64,000 bases of DNA from Thalassotalea sp. ND16A. Lineage in GTDB: Bacteria; Pseudomonadota; Gammaproteobacteria; Enterobacterales; Alteromonadaceae. Of this stretch, positions 9,069-20,830 are shown piece after piece (position 1 is the stretch's first letter; every line of letters starts with the position of its first letter). The notes below the pieces were generated by a model. It did not search any database. It saw nothing but the letters and a program-made list of their open reading frames with translations, and had not been told where the DNA came from. The DNA is taken from NCBI RefSeq assembly GCF_000764205.1, contig NZ_JQDZ01000031.1, forward strand, positions 62,001 to 126,000, written 5' to 3'. The position numbers and the translations under genes were made by a program.

Positions 9069-9940
9069 TAAACAACAGCCATTTGTTGAAAGACTTGCTG
9101 ACAAAGCCAGCTGTCATCGTCAGCTAAATCGACAATCACATCAAAATGATTGCGCTCTGGAATTTCAAATACATCCTCTAACAGCAACGCCGAAATTGCC
9201 GCGGTTTGCCGTTTAAACTCTGCCGTTTCGTGTTCTCCGTAAGCAAGAATGATCGGACAATGGTTAATGACGTCATGGCGCAGCGGACTGAAATTTTCAA
9301 TGTCTTCAGTACTTAGTTGTAACGGCTCGTTGATGTAAGTTAAGGCGATAGGCTCAATATCATAAATACCGCTTACCGCACAAACCCCTTTGACTAAATT
9401 ACTTTTGCCCATAGCTTGTGCACTATTAAGGTAGTCAGGCCAATGGGTTTGTAGCATCATCATCGCCAAATGTGCCCCGGCAGAGCTACCCGACAAATAA
9501 ATTTCATTGCAATCAAAGCCTAAACGTTGTGCATTTTCAAAAAGCCAGGCTAAGGCACGCCGGTTTTGCTCAACAATTTCGGTCATGGTGGCATTGGGTG
9601 CCAAGGAGTAATTGATCACGGCAAAATAACAGCCGTGGCGTTGAAAATTAGTGGCCGCGAATGACGACTCATCTTTACTCAACTCTTGCCAGTACCCACC
9701 GTGAATGTAGACCTGAAGTTTTTGGGTATTGCCATCAGTGGGTAAAAATAAGTCCAGCAGTTCATCGGCATTATCGCCATACGACAAATTTTTCAAAACA
9801 CTGCCTTGCTGCTCCGCCAACTGCGTGGCTTTATGACTGCGCTCTACGTATTGATTTAAATAGACACTGATATCGTCAATGCAGCTGCTGGGCGAGTATT
9901 CGCGTTCCAGGTTTTTTAGATCATAATTACGATAAAGCAT
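9068..9940 (-). CDS. Alpha/beta hydrolase, AFMID-type N-formylkynurenine formamidase
   Basis: Expected to hydrolyse N-formylkynurenine to kynurenine and formate, step two of tryptophan catabolism. 290 residues, alpha/beta hydrolase. Oxyanion motif HGGYWQ begins at H80; nucleophile elbow GSSAG has S153; the likely catalytic His is H266 in IPERNHFDVI. This is the eukaryote-like arylformamidase (AFMID) family, unrelated to the cyclase-type KynB common in bacteria. At the position of the catalytic Asp in animal AFMID the motif reads YGEHETAEF, with Glu (E239); alignment from memory. It faces away from the kynurenine operon, and no other formamidase is in the window. Other carboxylesterase activity is possible. 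Confidence 0.8.
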   Translation of the reverse strand: MLYRNYDLKNLEREYSPSSCIDDISVYLNQYVERSHKATQLAEQQGSVLKNLSYGDNADELLDLFLPTDGNTQKLQVYIHGGYWQELSKDESSFAATNFQRHGCYFAVINYSLAPNATMTEIVEQNRRALAWLFENAQRLGFDCNEIYLSGSSAGAHLAMMMLQTHWPDYLNSAQAMGKSNLVKGVCAVSGIYDIEPIALTYINEPLQLSTEDIENFSPLRHDVINHCPIILAYGEHETAEFKRQTAAISALLLEDVFEIPERNHFDVIVDLADDDSWLCQQVFQQMAVV

Positions 9941-10176
9941 CAGAAATTTTTCTATTGTTCACAAAGTTTATAGGTTAGTTCGTTACTATAGCGAAATTAG
10001 TGCATAGAGATAAATTGATTAAACTTGAGTAAAGCATAGATATTTTGAATGCAAACACATTCATAATATTTATCAATAGATGAAAAATTTAAAATTATTG
10101 TTATTGATTGAAACAAGCTAAAGTGAATGGATAATAATCAGCCTCGGCTTTGAGCGAGTTCCAGTGAAGCAAGCTA
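9941..10176. other. Intergenic DNA upstream of the formamidase and of the MITE
   Basis: AT-rich, without a gene. It should contain the formamidase promoter and, if the element at 10177-10440 is a recent insertion, the original promoter of the tryptophan operon, now pushed more than 280 bp from its first gene. I see no defensible promoter hexamers. Confidence 0.4.
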
Positions 10177-10440
10177 GGGTCTGTTGATCTTTGGAGTTTA
10201 TTTTTGCAACGATTTCTTTGGCATTTATACAAGGCGGAGTAAGTGTTACGTAGTTATTCTTCTTGAACTTGTGACAACGCGGTAGAAATGCCAAAGAAAC
10301 CGTTGCCCTTCGGGTTCAACTAAACGACTCCTGCTCTTTGTTACTAGTGATTTACTTAGAATAACTAAGCTACATAACAAGTGCCGCGATCAGAAGACGC
10401 TTAGTTGAACAAAATTTGAACTCGAAAGGTCAACAGACCC
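10177..10440. mobile_element. 264-bp MITE-like element with terminal inverted repeats and TA duplication
   Basis: Begins GGGTCTGTTGATCTTTGGAG and ends with the inverted counterpart CTCGAAAGGTCAACAGACCC; 18 of the outer 20 bases match. TA stands on both sides (10175-10176 and 10441-10442), the target duplication of IS630/Tc1-mariner elements. No coding capacity. Inside are two separate hairpins: 25-bp arms at 10206-10230 and 10282-10306 (two mismatches), and 20-bp arms at 10314-10333 and 10391-10410 (three mismatches). It ends 22 bp before the start of the tryptophan operon. A non-autonomous element moved by a transposase encoded elsewhere is the likely explanation. Confidence 0.8.
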
Positions 10441-10462
10441 TACTAACAGCATTGGATATAAC

Positions 10463-11926
10463 ATGTCAGCAAAAATTTTAACGTCCTACGTCGATGGCCA
10501 ATTTATGGATAGCGGTGTGTATTTTGATAACATCAACCCCGTTAACGGTGCAGTGATCAGCCAAATAGCAGAAGCCAATAGCGAAATTATTGATGTTGCG
10601 GTTGCCAGTGCCCGCCATGCGCAACAGCATGAATGGGGTGCGATGTCGGTAAATCAGCGTTGTGCGCTATTGCACAAAGTTGCCGACAGAATGAGTGAGC
10701 GTGAACAGGAATTCATCGACGCCGAAATTAATGATACCGGTAAATCTTTATTTCAGGTTGAAACCATCGACATCCCGCGCGGCACCGCAAACTTTCGCAC
10801 TTTTGCCGATATGGCGAAATTTGCCGAGAGTGAGACTTTCATCACCGAAATGCCAAACGGCGACAAAGCATTAAACTATAGCGTCAACAAACCGCTGGGT
10901 GTGGTTGCGGTAATCTCGCCGTGGAATTTGCCATTATTGCTGGCCACCTGGAAAATTGCTCCGGCGATGGCGTGTGGTAACAGTGTGATTTTAAAGCCTT
11001 CTGAAGAAACCTCTTCGACGGCATTTTTATTGGCGCAAGTGATGGACGAAGTGGGCATACCGAAAGGCGCATTCAACCTTATCCTCGGTCGCGGCAAAGC
11101 CGTTGGCAATGCCATCACCTCGCATCAAGGCATAGATGCCATTACCTTTACCGGTGCCTCGTGTACGGGTAAGCAAATTATGAAATCGGCAAGTGATACG
11201 GTTAAACCGGTATCGTTTGAATTGGGCGGTAAAAATTCGGCGATTATTTTTTCGGATGCCGACTTAAACAAAGCGATAAACGGCGTTGCCCGCTCAACCT
11301 TTACCAATTGCGGGCAAGTGTGTTTGTGTACCGAAAAAGTATTTGTCCATCGTTCGTTATACCAGAGCTTTATTGAAGGCTTAAAACAACAGGCAGAAAG
11401 CATCAAGATTGGTTACCCGAAAGAAGAAGGGGTATTTATGGGACCATTGGTGTCGAAAGTACATCAGCAAAAAGTATTGTCTCATTACCAGTTAGCCCGT
11501 GACGAAGGGGCCACGTTTATCACCGGCGGTGGCGTGCCAACATTTAATGATGAACGCAAAAATGGTTTTTTTATTGAGCCGACGGTCATTACCGATTTAA
11601 GCGATGACAGCCGTACCAATCAGGAAGAAATCTTTGGCCCGATTTGTCATGTGTCCATTTTTGACGATGAGAGCGAAGTGATCAAGCGCGCCAATAATAC
11701 CCAATACGGTTTGGCGGCTTCCATCTGGACGGAAAACCTCGCCCGCGCGCATCGGGTAGCACCAAAAATTGATGCCGGTATCGTTTGGGTAAACTCCTGG
11801 TTTTTAAGAGATTTAAGAACGCCATTTGGTGGCGTAAAGTTATCGGGTGTTGGCCGTGAGGGTGGCAAACATTCTCTGGGTTTTTATTCTGAGCCAACCA
11901 ATATCTGCATTAAAATAGACGAGTAA
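10463..11926 (+). CDS. nbaE: 2-aminomuconic 6-semialdehyde dehydrogenase
   Basis: Oxidises 2-aminomuconate semialdehyde to 2-aminomuconate with NAD+. 487 residues, aldehyde dehydrogenase superfamily of the 2-hydroxymuconic semialdehyde dehydrogenase branch. Oxyanion-hole N155 (SPWNLP), general base E253 (FELGGKNSA), nucleophile C287 (NCGQVCLC), and EEIFGP late in the chain. First gene of the eight-gene operon; the RidA gene starts 3 nt after its stop. The family alone does not separate amino- from hydroxymuconate substrates; the neighbouring HAO, ACMSD and deaminase genes make the amino form much more likely. A weak GGA lies ahead of the ATG, and the MITE ends 22 bp upstream. Confidence 0.92.
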   Translation: MSAKILTSYVDGQFMDSGVYFDNINPVNGAVISQIAEANSEIIDVAVASARHAQQHEWGAMSVNQRCALLHKVADRMSEREQEFIDAEINDTGKSLFQVETIDIPRGTANFRTFADMAKFAESETFITEMPNGDKALNYSVNKPLGVVAVISPWNLPLLLATWKIAPAMACGNSVILKPSEETSSTAFLLAQVMDEVGIPKGAFNLILGRGKAVGNAITSHQGIDAITFTGASCTGKQIMKSASDTVKPVSFELGGKNSAIIFSDADLNKAINGVARSTFTNCGQVCLCTEKVFVHRSLYQSFIEGLKQQAESIKIGYPKEEGVFMGPLVSKVHQQKVLSHYQLARDEGATFITGGGVPTFNDERKNGFFIEPTVITDLSDDSRTNQEEIFGPICHVSIFDDESEVIKRANNTQYGLAASIWTENLARAHRVAPKIDAGIVWVNSWFLRDLRTPFGGVKLSGVGREGGKHSLGFYSEPTNICIKIDE

Positions 11927-11929
11927 AAC

Positions 11930-13043
<1,114 letters not shown>

Positions 13044-13044
<1 letters not shown>

Positions 13045-14078
13045 TGATGAAAGTTGTAGATATTCACTCGCATTTCTTTCCTAAGCACTGGCAAGATCTG
13101 GCGGCAAAATTTGGTGGCAACGACTGGCCCTGGTTGCGCCACGAACAAAATTCAGAGAAAGGCCAAAACCCAAACCAGGGCAAAGAAACAGACAAAGCAA
13201 TGTTGATGAAAGGCGATAAAGAATTTCGCCCGATTTATTCAGCCTGCTGGGATGCCAGCGTTCGCCTTGAAGAGATGGATAGAGACGGTGTAGATAAACA
13301 AATCATTTCGGCAACACCCATTTTGTTTGCCTATGACAAACCGGTCGACCAAGCCGAATATTGTGCGCAACTGTTTAACGATGCCGCCATCGACATTTGT
13401 GCTCAGGGTGACAATCGTTTATTCGCTCTGGCACAAGTGCCATTGCAAGATATTGACGCCTCATGCAGAGAAGTAAGCCGAGCAAAAGCCAGCGGTCATG
13501 TCGGTGTGCAAATTGGCAATCATGTTGGTGATAAAAACATGGATGACGCTGGCGTACTCACCTTCTTACAACATTGTGCCAACGAAGATATCCCGGTATT
13601 TGTTCACCCGTGGGATATGATGGCGGCCAATCGTACCAAAGACTACATGATGGGTTGGACCGTCGGCATGCCGGCAGAAACGCAATTATCGATTGTCTCG
13701 ATGATTTTAGGCGGTGGTTTCGATCAGGTCAGTAGTAATTTAAAAATCTGTTTTGCTCACGGTGGTGGTTCATTCGCCTTTTTATTAGGCCGCTTAGATA
13801 ACGCCTGGCATCACCGCAGCATCGCCCGCGGAAAATCAGAATTTCCGCCGAGTCATTATTTAAACCGTTTCTTCTTAGACACTGCCGTGTTTGATCACGA
13901 CTCGCTGGATTTACTGGTAAAAAAAATGGGGCCGGAGCGGCTAATGTTTGGCAGCGACTACCCGTTCCCGCTGGGCGAGAAACAAATGGGCCAGTTAATA
14001 ACAACCGCGCCAAGCTTAAGCGATAGCAATAAGCAACAGTTATTGGCCAGTAACGCTGAACAATTTTTCAATATTTAA
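13044..14078 (+). CDS. nbaD: 2-amino-3-carboxymuconate-6-semialdehyde decarboxylase (ACMSD)
   Basis: Zinc amidohydrolase-fold decarboxylase that converts 2-amino-3-carboxymuconate semialdehyde to 2-aminomuconate semialdehyde and so keeps the unstable intermediate from becoming quinolinate. 344 residues. The N-terminal HSHFFP supplies H8 and H10; later motifs are VFVHPWDMM, FAHGGGSFAF and FGSDYPFPLG with the metal-binding Asp. Starts at the last base of the previous stop; of two adjacent ATG codons the first is annotated. Residues about 33-55 are a polar Gln/Lys/Asn-rich loop. Followed by the only sizeable gap in the operon (61 nt), which holds a heptanucleotide repeat. Confidence 0.96.
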
Positions 14079-14097
14079 CCATCAACTTGGATTTAGG

Positions 14098-14132
14098 GCT
14101 TAGAGCTTAGAACTTAGAACTTAGAACTTAGG
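14098..14132 (+). repeat. Heptanucleotide tandem repeat in front of the decarboxylase gene
   Basis: Five units of seven bases: GCTTAGA, GCTTAGA, ACTTAGA, ACTTAGA, ACTTAGG. The last unit carries the purine-rich TTAGGA, 7-12 nt before the ATG at 14140, so the array merges with the ribosome binding site. Perfect periodicity suggests slipped-strand gain or loss of units. Confidence 0.85.
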
Positions 14133-14139
14133 AATTACC

Positions 14140-14943
14140 ATGCTGAAGCAATTAGCAATCAAACTTGACCAGGCGGCAGCGAGTGCCAGCAGTGTTGAGC
14201 AATTATCACTGACGACCGAACTTGCGCTAAGCGACGCTTATCAAGTGCAAAAATTGAGTATTGAGCAACGTTTATCGCGCGGCGAACAACTGGTCGGTTA
14301 TAAAATGGGCTTCACCTCACGCGCCAAAATGTTGCAAATGGGCGTCGATGATTTAATTTGGGGACGCTTAACCGATGCGATGATTATCACTCAAGAGCAA
14401 GCCATTAATTTAGACCACTACGTACACCCGCGTGCCGAGCCGGAAATTGCCTTTAAATTAAAAGCACCATTGTCTGGTATCGTCACGGTAGAACAGGCAT
14501 TAGCCGCGGTGGAAGCCATTGCGCCAGCCATTGAAGTGATTGACTCGCGTTACCGCAATTTTAAATTTTCGTTAAGTGATGTGATTGCCGATAACTGCTC
14601 AAGCACTGGCTTTATCGTCGGCCCGTGGAGCCCGGCAGATACCGATATCAGCAAGTTGCAAATGCAACTGCTGGTTGATGGCAAAGTCGCGGCTGAAGAT
14701 GACAGCTCGGCAATTTTAGATCATCCGTTAAATTCATTGGTCGAAGCGGCGCGTTGCATCAGCGATGCTGGTGAAGAATTAAAAGCCGGACAAATCATTC
14801 TTGCCGGTGCGGCAACGGCAGCCGTTGCCTTAGCGCCGGGACAAAATATTGAAGTGAAAGTTGAAACCTTAGGGTCATGCAGTTTTAGCACGCAAGCAAC
14901 AAGCCAAGCTAATAGCAACACAAGTGCGGAGGCGTGCTCATGA
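14140..14943 (+). CDS. nbaG: 2-oxo-3-hexenedioate (4-oxalocrotonate) decarboxylase
   Basis: Decarboxylates 4-oxalocrotonate to 2-oxopent-4-enoate, feeding the hydratase encoded at 6794. 267 residues, same fold as the hydratase (fumarylacetoacetase-like). Motifs: [19 protein letters not shown], the metal site in [12 protein letters not shown], and [20 protein letters not shown]. It is placed directly after ACMSD and ahead of kynU, with a 4-nt ATGA overlap to kynU. The split of paralogues (this one with the deaminase, the other with the aldolase) supports the decarboxylase call, but sequence alone could exchange the two. No tautomerase gene is present. The last 15 residues are Ser/Thr/Ala-rich. 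Confidence 0.88.
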   Translation: MLKQLAIKLDQAAASASSVEQLSLTTELALSDAYQVQKLSIEQRLSRGEQLVGYKMGFTSRAKMLQMGVDDLIWGRLTDAMIITQEQAINLDHYVHPRAEPEIAFKLKAPLSGIVTVEQALAAVEAIAPAIEVIDSRYRNFKFSLSDVIADNCSSTGFIVGPWSPADTDISKLQMQLLVDGKVAAEDDSSAILDHPLNSLVEAARCISDAGEELKAGQIILAGAATAAVALAPGQNIEVKVETLGSCSFSTQATSQANSNTSAEACS

Positions 14944-16238
14944 ACTATCAGAATAGCCAATACCAGAACAGCCTGGCCTATGCCCAACACCAAGATCAAC
15001 AAGACCCATTAGCCAACTACCGTGAGCAATTTTGTCACCCGGTGATCAACGGCAAACAAGTACTGTACTTTACCGGCAACTCGTTAGGCTTAATGCCGCA
15101 AGCCGCCCGTGAAAACATCAACAATGAACTGGATGAGTGGGCCAACTGGGGCGTGGAAGGTCACTTTCACGCGAAAAACCCCTGGGTAAGCTATCACGAA
15201 ACATTAACGCCACAGACCGCAGGTATTGTTGGCGCCAATGAATCGGAAGTGGTGTGTATGGGCTCGTTAACCAACAACCTGCATTTGCTGTTCGTGTCAT
15301 TTTACCAGCCTACAGCCAAACGGTTTAAAATCATTTCAGAAGCGAAGATGTTTCCATCGGATCGCTACTTGCTGGAAACGCAAGTGCGTCATCACGGTTT
15401 TGACATCGATGAGGCCATCATTGAAGTAGCGCCACGCGAGGGTGAGCAGTTAATTCGTGAACAAGACATTATCGATGTGATTAATGCCAATGCCGATGAA
15501 GTGGCGCTAGTCTTTTTTGGTGGGGTGAACTACTTCACCGGGCAAGTATTTGATATGCAAAAACTGACCGAAGTCGCTCACAGTGTTGGCGCTTTAGCCG
15601 GTTTTGACCTGGCCCATGCGGCCGGGAATATTCCAATGCAATTGCATGACTGGAATGTCGATTTTGCCGCCTGGTGTACCTACAAATACATCAATTCCAG
15701 CGCCGGTAATACCGCCGCCCTATTCGTTCATGATAAGCATGGCAATAATACCGACATTAACCGCTTTGGCGGCTGGTGGGGTCATAACAAAGAACGTCGC
15801 TTCTTAATGGAAAACAGCTTTGAACCTATGACCGGCGCCGAAGGTTGGCAAATCAGTAATGCGCCAGTAATGGGCATGGCGGTATTGAAAGCATCGTTAG
15901 ATATTTTCCACGAAGTGGGCATGGAAAAGCTGCGCGAAAAAAGTGTCAAACTTACCGGTTTCCTCGAATTTGTGTTTAACGATATCGTCAATCAATTTCC
16001 GCATATTAGTCTGGAAATCATCACCCCAAGCAACCCAGATAAACGTGGTTGTCAGCTATCAATCAAGCTGGTTGGTACTGACAAAACGTTTTTTAACGCT
16101 TTAACCGAAGCCGGTATTATTGCCGATTTTCGTCAGCCTGACGTGGTTCGTATGGCGCCAACGCCGTTGTACAATAATTTTGAAGATGTGTATCGCATGG
16201 GCGTCACCTTAAAACAGCTACTGGCAACCTGGAAATAA
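14940..16238 (+). CDS. kynU: Kynureninase
   Basis: PLP enzyme that cleaves 3-hydroxykynurenine to 3-hydroxyanthranilate and alanine. 432 residues from the ATG at 14940, chosen over a GTG at 14934 because GCGGAGG (14926-14932) sits 7 nt before the ATG and gives the ATGA overlap with the upstream gene. The Schiff-base lysine is K249 in [12 protein letters not shown]; the cofactor Asp is D223 in [10 protein letters not shown]. The family motif [11 protein letters not shown] is near residue 46. The first 25 residues are Gln/Asn-rich. One base separates it from kmo. Linkage to kmo and HAO makes 3-hydroxykynurenine the expected substrate. Confidence 0.97.
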   Translation: MNYQNSQYQNSLAYAQHQDQQDPLANYREQFCHPVINGKQVLYFTGNSLGLMPQAARENINNELDEWANWGVEGHFHAKNPWVSYHETLTPQTAGIVGANESEVVCMGSLTNNLHLLFVSFYQPTAKRFKIISEAKMFPSDRYLLETQVRHHGFDIDEAIIEVAPREGEQLIREQDIIDVINANADEVALVFFGGVNYFTGQVFDMQKLTEVAHSVGALAGFDLAHAAGNIPMQLHDWNVDFAAWCTYKYINSSAGNTAALFVHDKHGNNTDINRFGGWWGHNKERRFLMENSFEPMTGAEGWQISNAPVMGMAVLKASLDIFHEVGMEKLREKSVKLTGFLEFVFNDIVNQFPHISLEIITPSNPDKRGCQLSIKLVGTDKTFFNALTEAGIIADFRQPDVVRMAPTPLYNNFEDVYRMGVTLKQLLATWK

Positions 16239-16239
16239 T

Positions 16240-17625
16240 ATGAGCACAACGAACAGCAAGAAGGTGAAAAACATCTCAATCGCCGGTGCCGGCCCCGTTG
16301 GCTCATTACTGGCGGTGATGCTGGCAAAAAAAGGCTACAACATTGACCTGTTTGAATCCCGCCCCGATTCACGAAAAACCAACATTTACCAGGGCAAGTC
16401 GATAAATTTGGCCTTGTCTGACCGAGGTTGGTTAGCACTGCAAGCGATTGGCGTCGATGAAGAAATTCGCAACAATGCAATCCCGATGTATTGCCGAATT
16501 ATGCACAATATCGAAGGCAAGTTAAGTAAATTTCCTTATGGCAAAGATAACCAGGCGATTTGGTCGGTATCACGTTCCGGCATCAATGAGCAGCTGATCT
16601 CCATTGCCGAACAGGAAGACGGGGTGAATGTGCATTTTGAGCATCACTTAATCAATGTCAATTTTGACCAGGTAAATTGCAGCTTTAACAATAAAGGCCG
16701 AACTAAACATCATAACAGCGATCTGCTAATTGGTGCCGATGGTGCGTTTTCGAAAGTAAGACGACTGGCCCAGGACATTACCGGTCAGCGCATTAGCCAC
16801 TCGTTAGAATACATGCCACAGAGCTATATGGAATTTAGCATTGCCGCCAATAGTGATGGCAGCCATAAAATGGAAAAACATGCCCTGCATATCTGGCCGC
16901 GCAAAGACTTTATGCTGATTGCCCTGCCGAACCCTGACGGTTCGTTTACCTGCACCTTATTTTTAAACCATGAAGGTGAGTTATCGTTTGCATCGCTTGA
17001 TAGCAGAGACAAAGTCAGCGATTTTTTTAACACTTACTTCCAAGATGCCATGCCCCTGTTAGAAGACCCTGTTAATGCGTTTATGGAGAAGCAACCCGCA
17101 CCATTGTGTTTGGTGCACATCTATCCTTGGGTGATCAATAACTCGACCGCCCTGATTGGTGACGCCGCGCATGCCATGGTGCCATTTTACGGGCAAGGAA
17201 TGAATTGCGGTTTCGAAGATTGTCGTATTTTAAATGAACTCGAAGCCGAGCTTGACGGTGACTGGGATAAAATACTGCCGGCCTATGAGCAAAGCCGTAA
17301 ACCCAATGGTGATGCCATCATTGAATTGGCCAAGCGTAATTTTGTCGAAATGAGTGAATTATCGGCCGATGAAAACTTCTTGTTACGTAAAAAAATTGAA
17401 GCCAAATTTCACCAGATGCATCCACAACTGTGGGTGCCGCTGTATTCGATGGTGACATTCTCACCCAATATTTCCTATCATCAGGCGCTGAAAACGGGTG
17501 ATATCCAACAACAAATCATGGATCAAGTGATGCAACTGCCTGATATCCATCATACCTGGCAAGACTCCCACGTATATCAATTATTACACCGCCTGGCCCT
17601 AGAAAAATTGGAGAAAGCCTCATGA
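16240..17625 (+). CDS. kmo: Kynurenine 3-monooxygenase
   Basis: FAD-dependent hydroxylase of kynurenine, using NADPH and O2. 461 residues. Dinucleotide motif GAGPVG at 16-21; the second FAD motif GDAAHAMVPFYGQGMNCGFE begins at 307 and is the KMO fingerprint. An early arginine-rich substrate region (RPDSRKT) follows the first fold. The C-terminus contains hydrophobic segments (LWVPLYSMVTFS), as in KMO proteins that sit at membranes. It lies one base after kynU and overlaps the dioxygenase start by 4 nt (ATGA). Together they make the committed upper pathway: kynurenine to 3-hydroxykynurenine to 3-hydroxyanthranilate. Confidence 0.97.
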   Translation: MSTTNSKKVKNISIAGAGPVGSLLAVMLAKKGYNIDLFESRPDSRKTNIYQGKSINLALSDRGWLALQAIGVDEEIRNNAIPMYCRIMHNIEGKLSKFPYGKDNQAIWSVSRSGINEQLISIAEQEDGVNVHFEHHLINVNFDQVNCSFNNKGRTKHHNSDLLIGADGAFSKVRRLAQDITGQRISHSLEYMPQSYMEFSIAANSDGSHKMEKHALHIWPRKDFMLIALPNPDGSFTCTLFLNHEGELSFASLDSRDKVSDFFNTYFQDAMPLLEDPVNAFMEKQPAPLCLVHIYPWVINNSTALIGDAAHAMVPFYGQGMNCGFEDCRILNELEAELDGDWDKILPAYEQSRKPNGDAIIELAKRNFVEMSELSADENFLLRKKIEAKFHQMHPQLWVPLYSMVTFSPNISYHQALKTGDIQQQIMDQVMQLPDIHHTWQDSHVYQLLHRLALEKLEKAS

Positions 17626-18485
17626 GTTGTCCCTATCATAGCGATAAAGACTCAAGCAACTACCGCAAGGTAGAAGATTCGATTCATACCGACTTTAAAG
17701 ACGACATGTCTTATGGTGACTACCTCTGTCTGGAGCAGGTGTTATCGGCACAAAAGCCGTTAACCAATGAACACGATGAAATGTTGTTTATCAGCATACA
17801 TCAGGCCAGCGAAATTTGGTTAAAACTTGCCGGTTTTGAATTAACCGAGGCGATCAAAAATGTACAAGAAGGCGATTTTGGTCATGCCTTTAAAGTGATC
17901 GCACGCGTCAAACAAATCTTTGTGCAACTGACCCAATCCTGGAGTGTATTATCCACCCTGACGCCGGTTGATTACATGAAGTTTCGTGATGCGTTAGGAC
18001 ATTCATCGGGCTTTCAATCTTATGGTTATCGTAAACTGGAATTCTTATTAGGCAATAAGAATGCAGCACTGTTGAAAGTGCATGAATCAAACCCGGCGGT
18101 GCACGCTGAACTAAAACAAACCTGTGACAGCCCAAGCCTGTACGATGAAGTGATCAAAGTGTTAGCCAACAGCGGTTTTGCCATTGATGCCGACATGCTC
18201 GACAGAGATTTTACCAGGCCTTACCCGAAAAGTGATTCGGTATTACAAGCCTGGATCCAGGTCTATGAAAATGCCGATCAGTATTTTGAGCTCTATGAAC
18301 TGGCGGAAAAACTGATGGATATCGAAGATGCCTTTCAACAATGGCGCTTTAAACACATGTACACGGTACAACGCATCATTGGTAACAAGATGGGCACCGG
18401 TGGTTCATCAGGAGTGAGTTTTTTGAAAAAAGCGTTAGATATTAGCTTCTTTCCTGAATTGTTGGACCTGCGCACCCAGCTATAA
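17622..18485 (+). CDS. kynA: Tryptophan 2,3-dioxygenase
   Basis: Haem dioxygenase that opens the indole ring of L-tryptophan to N-formylkynurenine, the first step. 287 residues, all helical family. H60 in FISIHQASEIWLKL is the distal active-site His; H245 in WRFKHMYTVQRIIG is the expected haem ligand; the substrate loop NKMGTGGSSG is intact. Although it catalyses the first step it is the last gene of the operon, overlapping kmo by 4 nt. GGAG lies 8 nt before its ATG. Downstream comes the thiamin riboswitch; I see no strong terminator between them. Confidence 0.97.
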   Translation: MSCPYHSDKDSSNYRKVEDSIHTDFKDDMSYGDYLCLEQVLSAQKPLTNEHDEMLFISIHQASEIWLKLAGFELTEAIKNVQEGDFGHAFKVIARVKQIFVQLTQSWSVLSTLTPVDYMKFRDALGHSSGFQSYGYRKLEFLLGNKNAALLKVHESNPAVHAELKQTCDSPSLYDEVIKVLANSGFAIDADMLDRDFTRPYPKSDSVLQAWIQVYENADQYFELYELAEKLMDIEDAFQQWRFKHMYTVQRIIGNKMGTGGSSGVSFLKKALDISFFPELLDLRTQL

Positions 18486-18600
18486 TAGTAATCCGCATAA
18501 AGATATAACTGACTCAGCATTTGTGTAATATCTATATTGATATTGTTATAGACAAGCAAAATCTTTGTACTTGCTTAACGGTTAATTTGTAAGTTAGAAT
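18486..18600. other. Gap between the tryptophan operon and the thiamin leader
   Basis: AT-rich, no gene. With the leader up to 18848 the gene-free stretch is 363 bp. This segment probably carries the promoter of the thi operon; TTGTAC followed by a TTAGAAT-like stretch near 18566-18600 is possible but not convincing. No T-rich hairpin terminator for kynA is visible. Confidence 0.35.
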
Positions 18601-18661
18601 CTCCGACAAGTTGTTAACGCTTATTAATAAATGGGGTTAACAACTACATAACTTGTCGGAG
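18601..18661 (+). promoter_or_regulatory. Leader hairpin that competes with the TPP aptamer
   Basis: CTCCGACAAGT (18601-18611) is the exact complement of ACTTGTCGGAG (18651-18661), which is the 5' strand of the aptamer's closing stem and the bases after it. An inner 9-bp pair, GTTGTTAAC (18610-18618) with GTTAACAAC (18636-18644), extends the same helix, giving 18 consecutive paired 5' bases with a 6-nt bulge. If formed first in transcription this hairpin would hide the aptamer's 5' strand. Confidence 0.65.
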
Positions 18662-18735
18662 TGCCAAAGAGCTGAGATCGCAATTGCGAGATCCGTAGAA
18701 CCTGAATCAGATTAGTATCTGCGAAGGGAACAAGT
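18651..18735 (+). promoter_or_regulatory. TPP riboswitch (thi box) aptamer
   Basis: Matches the thi-box consensus: stem P1 ACTTGT/ACAAGT closes 18651-18735; CGGAGTGCC, CTGAGA (18672-18677), CCGTAGAACCTGA and GCGAAGGGAACA follow in order. It precedes thiC in the same direction, as in many gammaproteobacteria. Binding of thiamin pyrophosphate should lower expression of the thi operon. P3 (GATCGCAATTGCGAGATC) is a perfect short hairpin. Confidence 0.96.
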
Positions 18736-20828
<2,093 letters not shown>

Positions 20829-20830
20829 TA

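Noticed and set aside
14934-14936. GTG start for kynureninase
   Set aside because: GCGGAGG is spaced correctly for the ATG at 14940 and overlaps this GTG too closely.
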